Origin: JAGNLM01 sp964439835 | GTDB taxonomy: Bacteria; Pseudomonadota; Gammaproteobacteria; JAABTG01 | Direction of reading: 5' to 3' | DNA length: 64,000 nt | NCBI GenBank assembly: GCA_964439835.1 | Contig: CAYTPQ010000011.1 | Span: 7,562-71,561, forward strand | Shown here: piece after piece, positions 22,180-32,000 of the stretch | How positions within the stretch are numbered: the stretch's first letter is position 1 | Layout: every line of letters starts with the position of its first letter | The notes under the pieces: generated by a model | What the model was told of the DNA's origin: nothing | What the model saw: the letters and a program-made list of their open reading frames with translations, nothing else | The model's database searches: none | Made by a program: the position numbers and the translations under genes

Positions 22180-23906
22180 GCGAGCGAGCGGCCGGCCTGG
22201 CCGGTTTCGGCGGGGGTGGAAGGCCCCTGCAGGTCCTGGTGGTCGAGGACTCGACCGACGACGTCCTGTTGGTCGTCCGGGCGCTCACGCGGGGCGGCTA
22301 CGCGCCGCGCTATCGCCAGGTCTTCACCGCGGAGGCCATGCGCCGCGCCCTGGCGAGCGAGCCCTGGGACATCGTCATCGCCGACCACAACATGCCGCAG
22401 TTCAGCTCGACGGCGGCCCTCGAGGTGCTCAAGGACACCGGTCGCGACATCCCCTTCATCATCGTCTCCGGCAGCATCGGCGAGGACATCGCGGTCGAGG
22501 CGATGAAGGCGGGGGCGCACGACTACGTGCTGAAGGACAACCTCGCTCGGCTCGTCCCGGCGGTCGACCGCGAGCTGCGCGAGGCCGCCGTGCGCCACGA
22601 GCGGCACCAGGCCGAGGAGCTGCTGCGCCACCAGGCCTGCCACGACGCGCTGACCGGACTCATCAACCGCAGCGAGTTCGAGCGCCGGCTCGAGCGGGCG
22701 CTGCGGGACGCGCGCGAGCTCGGCCGGCGCCACGCCCTCTGCTACATGGACCTGGACCAGTTCAAGGTCGTCAACGACACCTGCGGGCACCAGGCCGGCG
22801 ACGAGCTGCTGAAGCAGCTCGTGGTGCAGCTCCGTTGCTGCATCCGGGAAACCGACACCCTGGCCCGGCTGGGCGGCGACGAGTTCGGACTGCTGCTCGA
22901 GAACTGCAGTCTTGAGAGCGCGGAGAAGGCCGCCGGCAACCTGCTGGAACGGGTCCGGCGCTTTCGCTTCGCCTGGCTCGGCACGACCTTCGAGGTCGGC
23001 GTCAGCATCGGGCTCGTCCCCATCGACCTCTCCAGCGGCGACGTGGCCGGCCTGCTGAGCGCCGCCGACGTCGCCTGCTACACGGCGAAGGACCTGGGAC
23101 GCAACCGGGTCCACGTGTACCGCACGGACGACGCCGAGGTCAGCCGCCGCCGGGGGGAGATGGACTGGGTGTCCCGGATCAAGGGCGCGCTGCGCGAGGA
23201 CCGCTTCCGGCTCTACGCTCAGCCGATCGTCTCGACCAGCGACGGCACCCCGGCCGACCGGGAGGTGCTGCTGCGGCTCACGGGCGATGCGGGCGAGCTG
23301 GTCCTGCCCGAGGCCTTCGTCCCCGCCGCCGAGCGCTACGGGGTCATGCCGGCCATCGACCGCTGGGTGGTCGAGCAGGTGGTGGAGAGCTGCGGGCGCT
23401 GGCAGCGGGAGTTTCCCGGGACCGGCTGCAGCATCAACCTCTCCGGGGCATCGGTGAACGACGACGGCTTCCTGCGCTTCCTGCGCCGGACCATCGAGGG
23501 TTACGGCATCCCGCCGCGGACGATCTGCTTCGAGATCACGGAGACCGCGGCGATCGTCAACCTGACCAAGGCCGCGCACTTCATCCGCGAGCTGAAGGGC
23601 CTCGGCTGCCGCTTCGCCCTTGATGACTTTGGTAGCGGGCTGTCCTCCTTCAGCTACCTGAAGAACCTGCCGGTCGACTACCTCAAGATCGCGGGCGGCT
23701 TCGTCCGCGGCCTCGTCGACGACCCGGTCGACGCGGCGATGGTCGAGGCCATCAACCGGATCGGGCACGTCATGGGCCTGCAGACCATCGCCGAGTACGT
23801 CGAGCACGACGCCCTGCTCGCGCGCATCCGCGAGATCGGGGTCGACTACGTCCAGGGCAACGCCATCGCACCGCCGGCGCCACTTCTGGGCGCCGCTGGA
23901 CGATAA
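22176..23906 (+). CDS. Response regulator with GGDEF and EAL domains
   Basis: 576 aa. Receiver domain (about 18-135) with phospho-acceptor Asp in IVIADHNMP; GGDEF domain (about 160-320) with intact RLGGDEFG, so diguanylate cyclase activity is possible; EAL domain (about 335-570) with EVLLRL in place of EALLR, NLSGAS, EITET, DDFGSG, IAEYVE and DYVQG. The usual KIDG motif reads KIAG and the usual QGY reads QGN; the metal-binding Glu, Asn, Asp and Lys positions appear kept, so phosphodiesterase activity is possible but not assured. ATG 22176 overlaps the kinase stop. Likely output: a kinase-controlled change in cyclic di-GMP. Confidence 0.9.
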   Translation: MSERAAGLAGFGGGGRPLQVLVVEDSTDDVLLVVRALTRGGYAPRYRQVFTAEAMRRALASEPWDIVIADHNMPQFSSTAALEVLKDTGRDIPFIIVSGSIGEDIAVEAMKAGAHDYVLKDNLARLVPAVDRELREAAVRHERHQAEELLRHQACHDALTGLINRSEFERRLERALRDARELGRRHALCYMDLDQFKVVNDTCGHQAGDELLKQLVVQLRCCIRETDTLARLGGDEFGLLLENCSLESAEKAAGNLLERVRRFRFAWLGTTFEVGVSIGLVPIDLSSGDVAGLLSAADVACYTAKDLGRNRVHVYRTDDAEVSRRRGEMDWVSRIKGALREDRFRLYAQPIVSTSDGTPADREVLLRLTGDAGELVLPEAFVPAAERYGVMPAIDRWVVEQVVESCGRWQREFPGTGCSINLSGASVNDDGFLRFLRRTIEGYGIPPRTICFEITETAAIVNLTKAAHFIRELKGLGCRFALDDFGSGLSSFSYLKNLPVDYLKIAGGFVRGLVDDPVDAAMVEAINRIGHVMGLQTIAEYVEHDALLARIREIGVDYVQGNAIAPPAPLLGAAGR

Positions 23907-23938
23907 TGCCGCACTCCCGACTCTGACGGCCGTAAACC

Positions 23939-25060
23939 ATGATCCTGATCCTCGACCCTGACATCACCACCGACAGCGAGCCGTTCCATCAGCTCACCGC
24001 CTACCTCGAGCAGCTGCCGGGTATCGTCTTCCGCGTCCACCAGGTCGTGGGGGCGCAGCAGACGGTCACCGAGGTCTACCTGATCGGCGACACCGCCTCG
24101 CTGCAGACCGAGGACATGCGGGTCCTGCCGGGGGTCGAGCGGGTGGTGCGGGTGTCGCGGGAGTACCGCGTGCTCGGCCGGCATCAGGGCGACACGCGAC
24201 CGACCTACTTCGACTACAACGGGGTCCGCTTCGGCCAGGACAACCTGAACGTCTTCGCCGGCCTCTGCGCCGTCGACACGCCCGAGCACGTGGACCTGAT
24301 GATGCGGGCGCTCGCCGAGCAGGGGCTCACCTGCACCCGCATGGGGGCCTACAAGCCCCGCACCAACCCCTACTCCTTCCAGGGCCACGGCAAGGCCTGC
24401 CTGCCCTACGTCTTCGAGTTGGCGGGCAAGCACGGCATCCGGGTGATCGCGATGGAGATCACCCACGAGGCCCACGTGGACGAGATCCGCGAGGCCCTGG
24501 AGGCGACCGGCCGCCCGACCGGCGTGATGCTGCAGATCGGTACCCGCAACGCCCAGAACTTCGAGCTCCTGAAGGCCGTCGGCCGTCAGCAGGAATTTCC
24601 GATCCTGCTCAAGCGCGGCTTCGGTATCACCCTGGAAGAGTCGCTGAACGCGGCCGAGTACCTCGCCAGCGAGGGCAACCGGATGGTGGTCTTCGGGCTA
24701 CGGGGGATGAAGACCAATCTCGGCGACCCGCACCGCAACTTCGTCGACTTCGCCCACGTCCCGGTGGTCAAGCGGCTCACGCGCATGCCCGTGTGCATCG
24801 ACCCCTCGCACTCGGTCGGCAGCCGCGACCGGGCGCCGGACGGGGTGCTGGACGTCTTTCACGTGACGGCGCAGGGCGTGATCGCGGGCGCCAACATGAT
24901 CCTGGTGGACTTCCACCCGAAGCCCGCGGCGGCCCTGGTGGACGGGCCGCAGGCCCTGCTGCTGTCGGAGCTGCCGGTGTTCCTGGAGGACGTGCGGATC
25001 GCCCGCGAGGCGTACGAGCGGCGGGTGGCGCTCTCAGCCGGGGGTGCGCGGAGCGGCTAG
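23939..25060 (+). CDS. aroF: 3-Deoxy-7-phosphoheptulonate synthase, type I-beta, divergent
   Basis: First step of the shikimate pathway: phosphoenolpyruvate plus erythrose 4-phosphate. 373 aa. An N-terminal ferredoxin-like regulatory domain (about 1-85) precedes the TIM barrel. Family motifs: GAYKPRTNPYSFQG, QIGTRNAQNFELL, LLKRG, CIDPSHSVGSRD and DGPQAL. Departures from the usual motifs: AGPC reads AGLC, and the metal-ligand Glu of the VEVHP-type motif reads VDFHP. These may be tolerated, or the protein may be a paralogue with another substrate. Its stop codon overlaps that of dksA (shared CTAG). Confidence 0.8.
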   Translation: MILILDPDITTDSEPFHQLTAYLEQLPGIVFRVHQVVGAQQTVTEVYLIGDTASLQTEDMRVLPGVERVVRVSREYRVLGRHQGDTRPTYFDYNGVRFGQDNLNVFAGLCAVDTPEHVDLMMRALAEQGLTCTRMGAYKPRTNPYSFQGHGKACLPYVFELAGKHGIRVIAMEITHEAHVDEIREALEATGRPTGVMLQIGTRNAQNFELLKAVGRQQEFPILLKRGFGITLEESLNAAEYLASEGNRMVVFGLRGMKTNLGDPHRNFVDFAHVPVVKRLTRMPVCIDPSHSVGSRDRAPDGVLDVFHVTAQGVIAGANMILVDFHPKPAAALVDGPQALLLSELPVFLEDVRIAREAYERRVALSAGGARSG

Positions 25061-25479
25061 GCCCACTTCTTCTCGCGCCGCTCCTCCAGCTCCTTGCAGT
25101 CGATGCAGAGGGTGGCGGTCGGCCGGGCCTCGAGCCGGCGCACGCCGATCGGCTCGCCGCAGCCCTCGCAGTAGCCGTAGGTCCCTTCCTCGAGCTGGCC
25201 CAGCGCCTCGTCGATCTTGCGAATGAGCTTGCGCTCGCGGTCCCGCGCCCGCAGCTCGACCGCGAACTCCTCTTCTTGGCTCGCCCGGTCGTTCGGGTCA
25301 GCGCAGACGGTGGCATCCTCGTGCAAGTGCTGCACGGTGCGCTCCACCTCGCTGCGGAGCTGGAGCTTCCACGCCAGCAGGAGCTGCCGGAAGTGCTCGA
25401 GCTGGCGCTCGTTCATGTACGCCTCGTCCTGCCGCTCGCGGTAGGGGACGAACTTCACCCTCGAGGTGCTCTCTGGCAT
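25057..25479 (-). CDS. dksA: RNA polymerase-binding transcription factor DksA
   Basis: Binds the secondary channel of RNA polymerase and works with ppGpp to repress rRNA and activate amino-acid promoters. 140 aa from ATG 25479, the usual size. The coiled-coil tip has DPNDRAS, retaining the two aspartates needed for activity. The zinc finger is complete: CEGC ... CIDC, four cysteines. ATG 25479 is chosen over an upstream ATG at 25521 because the family starts there and a GGAG lies 8 nt before it. Convergent with the DAHP synthase gene; the two stop codons share bases. Confidence 0.94.
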   Translation of the reverse strand: MPESTSRVKFVPYRERQDEAYMNERQLEHFRQLLLAWKLQLRSEVERTVQHLHEDATVCADPNDRASQEEEFAVELRARDRERKLIRKIDEALGQLEEGTYGYCEGCGEPIGVRRLEARPTATLCIDCKELEERREKKWA

Positions 25480-25523
25480 GCTGGGGCTCCGGTTCCGGCT
25501 CGGCTCTTCAGGAGGCGCCAATA

Positions 25524-26309
25524 ATGCCGCGACTCACGGCGCTTGTCTTCGATGTCGACGGCACGCTGGCCGACACCGAGCGGGCCCACCTGGAGGCCTT
25601 CAACGAGGCCTTCGCGCGGGCGGGTCTGCCCTGGCGTTGGAGCGTGCCGCTCTACACCGAGCTGCTGGCCGTCACGGGCGGCAAGGAGCGAATCCGCCAC
25701 TATATCGACCGCCACCTGGGGTCGTTTAGCGCACCGGGCGACCTGGACGCCTTCATCGCCGGTCTGCACCGGGAGAAGACCCGCGTCTACGTCGATATCA
25801 CGGAGCAGGGGCGGCTCGGTCTCCGGCCGGGGGTCGCGCGGCTGCTCCGGGAGGCGAAGGGGGCGGGGCTGAGGCTCGCCGTCGCGACCACGACGACGCC
25901 CGCTAACGTGACCGCACTCCTCGAGTCTGCCCTGGGCCGGGGGGCGAGCTCGATGTTCGACTACATCGGCGCCGGTGACGTGGTCCCGCGCAAGAAGCCG
26001 GCGCCGGACATCTACCTGCACGTGCTCGAGGTCCTCGGCCTCGTCCCCGCCGAGTGCCTGGCCTTCGAGGACTCGGCGGGTGGCCTGCGCGCGGCCCGTG
26101 CAGCCGGGCTCCCGACACTGGTCACGGTCAACGACTTCACCCGCCACCACGACTTCAGCGGCGCAGCCCTGGTTCTGGACCAGCTGGGGGAGCCCGACCA
26201 GCCCTTCACCGTCCTCGCCGGCGAGGCTGAGGGGCCCTGCGTGGACGTGGCCCTCCTGCGCCGGCTGCACCGGCGCGCCACGGGCGCCCCGGTCCAGGGT
26301 GTGGGGTAA
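25524..26309 (+). CDS. cbbY: HAD-family phosphatase, CbbY type
   Basis: 261 aa HAD hydrolase. VFDVDGTLADTE (nucleophile and acid Asp), a helical cap, AVATTTTPANVTALL (motif II) and KKPAPDIYLHVLE with FEDSAGGLRAA (motifs III/IV). The lines ALVFDVDGTLADTERAHLEA and RKKPAPDIYLHVLEVLGL match CbbY, which removes the Rubisco inhibitor xylulose-1,5-bisphosphate. Rubisco genes are not in the window, so autotrophy is inferred. AGGAGG lies 9-10 nt before the ATG. It is close to an FGGY pentulose kinase, though that gene lies on the other strand beyond cysZ. Confidence 0.86.
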   Translation: MPRLTALVFDVDGTLADTERAHLEAFNEAFARAGLPWRWSVPLYTELLAVTGGKERIRHYIDRHLGSFSAPGDLDAFIAGLHREKTRVYVDITEQGRLGLRPGVARLLREAKGAGLRLAVATTTTPANVTALLESALGRGASSMFDYIGAGDVVPRKKPAPDIYLHVLEVLGLVPAECLAFEDSAGGLRAARAAGLPTLVTVNDFTRHHDFSGAALVLDQLGEPDQPFTVLAGEAEGPCVDVALLRRLHRRATGAPVQGVG

Positions 26310-26316
26310 GGGTGGG

Positions 26317-27096
26317 TCAGCGTCGCCCGTCGCCTTCGCGCGTCAGCGGCGCAAGCTGCTCGACCCAGAGCGCGGTGGCCCCGGCCACGGCCGCCGGGAT
26401 CACCGCCAGGTTCAGGCCCGGGACCAGCAGGGCCAGGCTGGTGGCGCCGCCGAAGCCCATCACGAGCAGCCTCCGCCGGGCCAGTACCTCGCGCTGCTCG
26501 GCAAAGCCCAGCCCGTGGTTGGCCATCGCGTAGTCGCCGTACTCCACGGCCAGCATCCAGGCGCTGAACGCGAGCCAGAGGAAGGGCGCCGCCAGGTTCA
26601 GCCCCGGCACCAGGAACAGGATCAGGAGCGGCACGGCGCGGCTTACGAAGTAGCCGATCTTCCGTATCTGCGAACGGACGTCCCGCCCCGCCTCCCGCAG
26701 CGTGCCGAGCAGGTCCCCGCCCGTGTCAGGCTGAGTGCCGCCGAGCGAGCGCTCCACCGCCTGCGCCAGGAAGCCGTTGAACGGTGAGGCCAGCAGGTTC
26801 CCGACTGCCGAGAAGCCGAAGAACAGCACCAGGGCTGACAGCAGCACCAGCAGCGGCAGGAGTAGCCAGGCGAGGAAGTCGAGCCAGTCCGGGAGCCAGC
26901 CCTCGACGTAGAGCCGCAGGCCCTCGAACTGGCTCCACAAGAGATAGAGCAACAGGCCGAAAACCACGATGTTGACCAGCAGCGGCGCTGCCACGTACCG
27001 CCGCACGCCTGGGCGCAGCAGCAGCCTGAAGCCGCGGAGCAGGTAGGCGGCACCGGTCAGGGGGTTGTTCGACGGGGCTTTTCGGGTCTGGGCCAT
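26317..27096 (-). CDS. cysZ: Sulfate transporter CysZ
   Basis: 259 aa integral membrane protein with hydrophobic segments near 33-55, 70-105, 150-185 and 215-245. NNPLTGAAYLLRGFRLLLRPG at the N-terminus, SPFNGFLAQAVE in the middle, and NLAAPFLWLAFSAWMLAVEY are typical of CysZ, which brings sulfate into the cytoplasm for cysteine synthesis. ATG 27096 has GGGAG upstream. Convergent with cbbY, 7 bp apart; 42 bp downstream of the start of the FGGY kinase's stop, same strand, so possibly co-transcribed with it. Confidence 0.88.
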   Translation of the reverse strand: MAQTRKAPSNNPLTGAAYLLRGFRLLLRPGVRRYVAAPLLVNIVVFGLLLYLLWSQFEGLRLYVEGWLPDWLDFLAWLLLPLLVLLSALVLFFGFSAVGNLLASPFNGFLAQAVERSLGGTQPDTGGDLLGTLREAGRDVRSQIRKIGYFVSRAVPLLILFLVPGLNLAAPFLWLAFSAWMLAVEYGDYAMANHGLGFAEQREVLARRRLLVMGFGGATSLALLVPGLNLAVIPAAVAGATALWVEQLAPLTREGDGRR

Positions 27097-27138
27097 CGGC
27101 TATCTCCCGCTCGGTCCGGGCGTTGAACCGAGATCTTC

Positions 27139-28407
27139 CTACCGACAGCCCTCGCGAGCGAGCCTCGCCGCCCCGTAGGCGGCCTCGGCATGGCGGGCCC
27201 GGCCGACCGGCACGCCCAGGAGACCGGCGCGGACCGTGGTCCAGGCCGAGTTGCGGGCGCCGCCCCCGGCGCTCAGCACGCAGGTCGGGTAGGGCGCCCC
27301 CAGGCGCGCCAGCAGCCGGTACCCGGCGTACTCGACCGCTGCGATCCCCTCCAGCATGCCCTGGAGGAAACGCTCGTCCTGGAGCGGTCGCGGATCGAGG
27401 CGGGGAGGTAGCGCGGGGTCGGGACGGGGGAAGCGCTCGCCGGGCCGCGGCAGCGGGTAGTAGTGGAGACCGGTGGGCCGGCCCGGGTCCAACCTCCGCG
27501 ACAGGACCTCGATCTGCCCCGGCGTGAAGTGCTGGCGCAGGACGGCCCCCCCCGTGTTCGAGGCGCCTCCCGCGAGCCAGCGGTCGCCGAGGCGGTGGCT
27601 GTAGACGCCGTGGCGGGGGGAGAAGACCGGGCGATCGGACAGGACCTTGAGCACCAGCGTGCTTCCCAGGGAGGTGACCGCGGCGCCCGTCGCGCGGGCG
27701 CCGGTGGCGAGAAAGGCGGCCACGCTGTCGGTGGTGCCGGCCACCACGCGGGTCTTGGGCGAGAGTCCGGTCTCCCCGGCGGCGGCCGGGCCGATCGGGC
27801 CGAGGACGGTCCCGGGAGGCACCGGGGCCGGCAGCACGTCCAGGGGTACCCCCAGTAACCCGAGCCACGCGGGCCAGCGCCGGGCGACGGGGTCGTAGCC
27901 GAGCTTCAGGGCGTTGTTCTCGTCACAGGGACCGAAGCGGCCCAGGAGGCGTCCGGTCACCCAGTCGGCCTGGTTCAGGGCCTGCCGCGCGTCCGGGTGC
28001 CGCGCAGAGAGCCACAGCAGCTTGGCCAGGGCCGAGGTTGGCCCGTGGGCGGCGCTTTCGGCCGGAGCGACCCGGGCGACGCGCTCCGCCTCGGCGACGC
28101 TGCGGGTGTCGTGGTACATCAGGGCCGGCGCGAGCGGCCGCCCGGCGCCGTCGGTCACCAGCAGGCTCGCGGAGGTCCCGTCCACCGCCAGGGCGGCAAC
28201 GTCATCCGCGGGGACCTCCTGCAGCAAGACGGCGAGGGTCTGCCGCACCGCGGCCCACCACAGCTCCGGGTCCTGCTCGCGCCGCGGGCCCTCGCCCGCA
28301 GGCTCGGGCAGCGGCACCCGCGCCTCCGCGACGGGCCGGCCGTCAGGGTCGATCGCCATCGCCCGGACGCCCGAGGTCCCGAGGTCAATCCCAAGGTAGA
28401 GGGACAT
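27139..28407 (-). CDS. FGGY-family carbohydrate kinase (xylulokinase/D-ribulokinase-like)
   Basis: 422 aa, shorter than the roughly 490 aa of xylulokinases. N-terminal ATPase motif LGIDLGTSGVRAMAID; catalytic-region VDGTSASLLV; second domain with AGTTDSVAAFLATGA, TSLGSTLVLKVLS, and the C-terminal adenosine motif SAGGGARNSAW. The short form resembles the sugar kinases of cyanobacteria and plants reported to phosphorylate D-ribulose; the substrate here is inferred. A D-ribulose kinase near CbbY would fit pentose-phosphate recycling in an autotroph. Confidence 0.82.
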   Translation of the reverse strand: MSLYLGIDLGTSGVRAMAIDPDGRPVAEARVPLPEPAGEGPRREQDPELWWAAVRQTLAVLLQEVPADDVAALAVDGTSASLLVTDGAGRPLAPALMYHDTRSVAEAERVARVAPAESAAHGPTSALAKLLWLSARHPDARQALNQADWVTGRLLGRFGPCDENNALKLGYDPVARRWPAWLGLLGVPLDVLPAPVPPGTVLGPIGPAAAGETGLSPKTRVVAGTTDSVAAFLATGARATGAAVTSLGSTLVLKVLSDRPVFSPRHGVYSHRLGDRWLAGGASNTGGAVLRQHFTPGQIEVLSRRLDPGRPTGLHYYPLPRPGERFPRPDPALPPRLDPRPLQDERFLQGMLEGIAAVEYAGYRLLARLGAPYPTCVLSAGGGARNSAWTTVRAGLLGVPVGRARHAEAAYGAARLAREGCR

Positions 28408-28442
28408 CAGCCCGGTCGGGTGAGCCGACCGTGACGGGGGTT

Positions 28443-28523
28443 GACCAAGAAGTACACAAAGTGCACCGAGGGAAAGAACATAGAAATAGTCTTTCCTCTG
28501 TGTGCTCTGTGTACTCTGTGGTT
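28443..28523. repeat. CTCTGTG-heptamer inverted repeat, copy 1
   Basis: The right arm (28491-28522) carries three CTCTGTG heptamers with 9-bp period, ending in GTGGTT. The left arm (28444-28476) is its imperfect reverse complement (ACCAAGAAGTACACAAAG...). About 80 bp in all, much richer in AT than its surroundings. It lies between the FGGY kinase start and the queF stop. A second copy is at 42946-43043. Confidence 0.85.
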
Positions 28524-28538
28524 ACTTCCAGAAACCCC

Positions 28539-28928
28539 TCAGGGCAAGGAGACGGGCGCGGGCGCTGCCCAGCCTGCCGCCCGGTGCTCGGCGACTACCG
28601 TGGTGTAGATCCCGCCGCGGACGTTGAACTCGGCGGTGAGCCGCATGAAGCGGGGCGCGCAGGCGGTGACCAGGTCGTCGAGGATGCGGTTGGTCACTGC
28701 CTCGTGGAAGGCGCCCACGTCCCGGTACGACCAGACGTAGAGCTTCAGCGACTTCAGCTCCACGCAGCGGCGCTCGGGCACGTACTCCAGCAGCAGGTTG
28801 GCGAAGTCGGGCTGGCCGGTCTTTGGGCAGAGGCAGGTGAACTCCGGGATCCGGACACGGATGGTGTAGTCACGCCCGGGCTCGGGGTTCTCGAAGGTCT
28901 CCAGCTCGCGGCTCGGGGCGGTCGTCAT
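28539..28928 (-). CDS. queF: NADPH-dependent 7-cyano-7-deazaguanine reductase, type I
   Basis: Reduces preQ0 to preQ1, the last free-base step of queuosine synthesis. 129 aa, the unimodular type. EFTCLCPKTGQPDF holds the catalytic cysteine (Cys34) that forms a thioimide with the nitrile and the nearby Asp41; VWSYRDVGAFHE holds the substrate His/Glu; MRLTAEFNVRGGIYT is the C-terminal signature. ATG 28928. The 87 bp upstream are shared with divergent smc. No other queuosine gene is nearby. Confidence 0.93.
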   Translation of the reverse strand: MTTAPSRELETFENPEPGRDYTIRVRIPEFTCLCPKTGQPDFANLLLEYVPERRCVELKSLKLYVWSYRDVGAFHEAVTNRILDDLVTACAPRFMRLTAEFNVRGGIYTTVVAEHRAAGWAAPAPVSLP

Positions 28929-29015
28929 TCCAGCACCATAGCCGACGGCTCGACGCCCGGGCAAGGCTCCGGGCGCCTTCTGTCGGCGGGGGTCATCCGG
29001 TAACCTTGGCATTCC

Positions 29016-32000
29016 ATGCGGCTCAGCAAGGTCAAACTCGCCGGCTTCAAGTCCTTCGTCGACCCCACCGGCCTCCTCCTGCCGAGTCCGATCGTCGCGG
29101 TGGTCGGCCCCAACGGCTGCGGCAAGTCGAACGTCATCGACGCCGTGCGCTGGGTCCTGGGCGAGAGCTCGGCTCGCTACCTGCGCGGCGAGTCGATGGC
29201 CGACGTCATCTTCAACGGCTCCTCCGCCCGCAAGCCGGTCGGCCAGGCTTCGGTCGAGCTGGTCTTCGACAACGGCGACGGGGCGCTCGGCGGCGCCTGG
29301 GCCCAGTACGCCGAGATCTCGGTGCGCCGGCAGGTCGGGCGCGACGGCGAGTCTCACTATTTTCTCAACGGCTCGCGCTGCCGGCGCCGCGACATCACCG
29401 ACCTGTTCCTCGGCACCGGCCTCGGGCCCCGCAGCTACGCCATCATCGAGCAGGGGACGATCTCGCGGGTGATCGAGGCCCGCCCCGAGGACCTGCGCCT
29501 GTTCATCGAGGAGGCGGCCGGGATCTCGCGCTACAAGGAGCGCCGCCGGGAGACCGAGACCCGCATCCACCAGACCCAGGAGAACCTGGCCCGCCTGAAC
29601 GACGTGCGCGACGAGCTGGAGCGCCAGCTGCAGCACCTGGGGCGCCAGGCGAAGAGCGCGGAGCGCTTCAAGGCACTAAAGCAGAAGGAGAGGCGCCTGC
29701 GCGGGGAGCTGCTGGCCCTGCGCTGGCGCACCCTGCAGGCGGACGCCGAGGCCCGCGAGCGGGAGGTGTCCGCGCTGGAGACGGCCCACGCCGCGAGCCT
29801 GGCCGCCCTGCGCCAGACCGAGGCCGAGCTGGAGCGCGAGCGCGAGGCGCACGCGAGCGGGGCCGACGCGATGGGCGGGGTGCAGGCGCGCTTCTACGCG
29901 GCCTCGGCCGACGTCGCCCGCCACGACCAGTCGATCGAGCACGCGCGTCAGCGGCAGGCGGAGCTGCGGGCCGAGTTGGCCCGGGCCGATCGCCTGCTCG
30001 AGGAGGCCCGCGCCCAGCAGGCGAGCGACGAGATGGAACGGGCCCGCCTCGATGCCGAGGCCGTCGCCGAGACGCCCGCCCGCAACGCCGCTCTGGAGGC
30101 CGAGGGCGCGGCCCGGGAGTCCCTCTCGGCCGCCGAGACCGCGATGCAGGCCTGGCAGGCCCGGTGGGACGCGCTCAGCCCCCGGCTCCTGGGGCCGGCG
30201 CGGGCCGTGGACGTGGAACGTACCCGCATCCACCACCTGGAGCAGCAGCTGGCGAGGCTCGCCGAGAGGGCCGCCCGGCTGGAGCAGGAGCGGGGTGGCC
30301 TCGCGACGGAAGGGCTGCAGGAGGAGGCCGCGGCCGCGGCGGCCGAGCTGGCCGCCGTGGAGCAGGAGCGGGCGGCCCTGGAGGCGGCGATCGGGGAGGG
30401 CCGCACTCGGATCGCGGCGCGTCGGGAGGCGGACGCTCGTGCCGCCCGGGCGTTGGCCGAGGCGCGAGGCCGGCGGCAGGCGGCCCAGGGGCGGCTCGCG
30501 GCCCTCGAGGCCCTGCAGGAGCAGGCGCTCGACAAGCGCGGAACCGGCGTCGCCGGGTGGATTGCCCGCCACGGGCTCGCCGAGCGGCCGCGCCTGGCCG
30601 AGGCGCTGCGGGTGGAGCCGGGCTGGGAGCGGGCGGTGGAGACCGTCCTTGGCGACGACCTTCGGGCGGTGTGCGTCGACGGGCTGGCAGAGCCTTCGGA
30701 GGCCGTTGCGGGACTCTCCGAAGGCACGCTCTCGATCTTCGACACCGCCGCTGCCGGTCCGTCGGGCACGGCTGACGGTGTGCACGGTGACGCCCTGGCG
30801 GGCCGGGTGGAGGTGCCCTGGTCCCTGGCAACCCTGCTCGCCGGGGTCCGAACGGCGCCCACCCGTGAGGCGGCCATGCACATGTGCGGGGCGCTGGCCG
30901 ACCACGAGAGCGTGGTGACCCCCGAGGGGCTCTGGCTGGGTCGCAACTGGCTGCGCGTGGACCGCCCCGGGGACGGTCAGGTGGGTCTCCTCGCCCGGGA
31001 GCAGGATCTGCGCGAGCGGGAGGCCGAGCTGGAGGCGCTGACCGTCGAGGTCGAGCGGTTGGAGGCGGGCCACCAGGAGGGGGTCGAGGCCCTGGTCGCG
31101 ATCGAACGGGAGCAGGGCAGCCTGCAGGCCCGCCTCGGCGAGCAGCAGCGCCGGCACGCCGCCCTTCAGGCCCGGGCGGCCGAGCGTCGCGGCCGGCTCG
31201 ACCAGGTTGGCCGAAGGGCCCGGCAGGTAGAGGAGGAGGTCCAGGAGATCGGTCGCCAGCGTTCCGCCGCGGAGGCCGAGCTGGCGCAGGCGCGGGCCCG
31301 GCTGACCGGGGTCGAGGCCGAGCTGAAGGCGCTGGAGGAGGAGCGGGCGGGGCTGCTCGCCCAGCGGGACGGCTGCCGCGCCACCCTGGACGCGGCCCGC
31401 CAGGACTGGCACCGGGCCCGGGACTCGGCCCACGCCGTCGCGGTCGCTGTCGAAGGCGCCCGGGCACGGCGGGAGGGGCTCGACCGCGGGGCCGAGCGCC
31501 TGCGCGGGCAGATCGCGGAGCTCTCGGGCCGCCGGATAGAGCTGGAGCGGTCCCTGCTCGAGGTCGAGGCGCCGCTCGGGCAGTCCCTCGAGGCGCGGGA
31601 GCAGGCCCTCGCCCGCCAGGTCGCGGTGGAGGAGGAGCTGAAGGCGGCCCGCCGGGCGCTGGGCGAGATCGAGGAGCGACTGCGGACCCTCGATCAGGCG
31701 AGGCGCGCCGCCGAGGAACGGGTCGAGGCCGACCGCTCTCGCCTGGAGGGGGCCCGCCTGGCGCAGCAGGCGGCCCGGGTTCGGCTGCAGGAGGTCGCGA
31801 GCGACCTGCGCGACCTGGGGGCGTCCTTGGAGGAGCTCCTGGACGGACTGCCCGAGGCGGCCTCGGAGGCGGACTGGCAGGCGGAGCTGGAGGACCTGGA
31901 CCGGCGGGTCGCGCGGCTCGGCCCGATCAACCTGGCCGCGATCGAGGAGTTCGCCGAGCTGGGTGCCCGCAAGCGTTACCTGGATAGCCAGCACGCGGAT

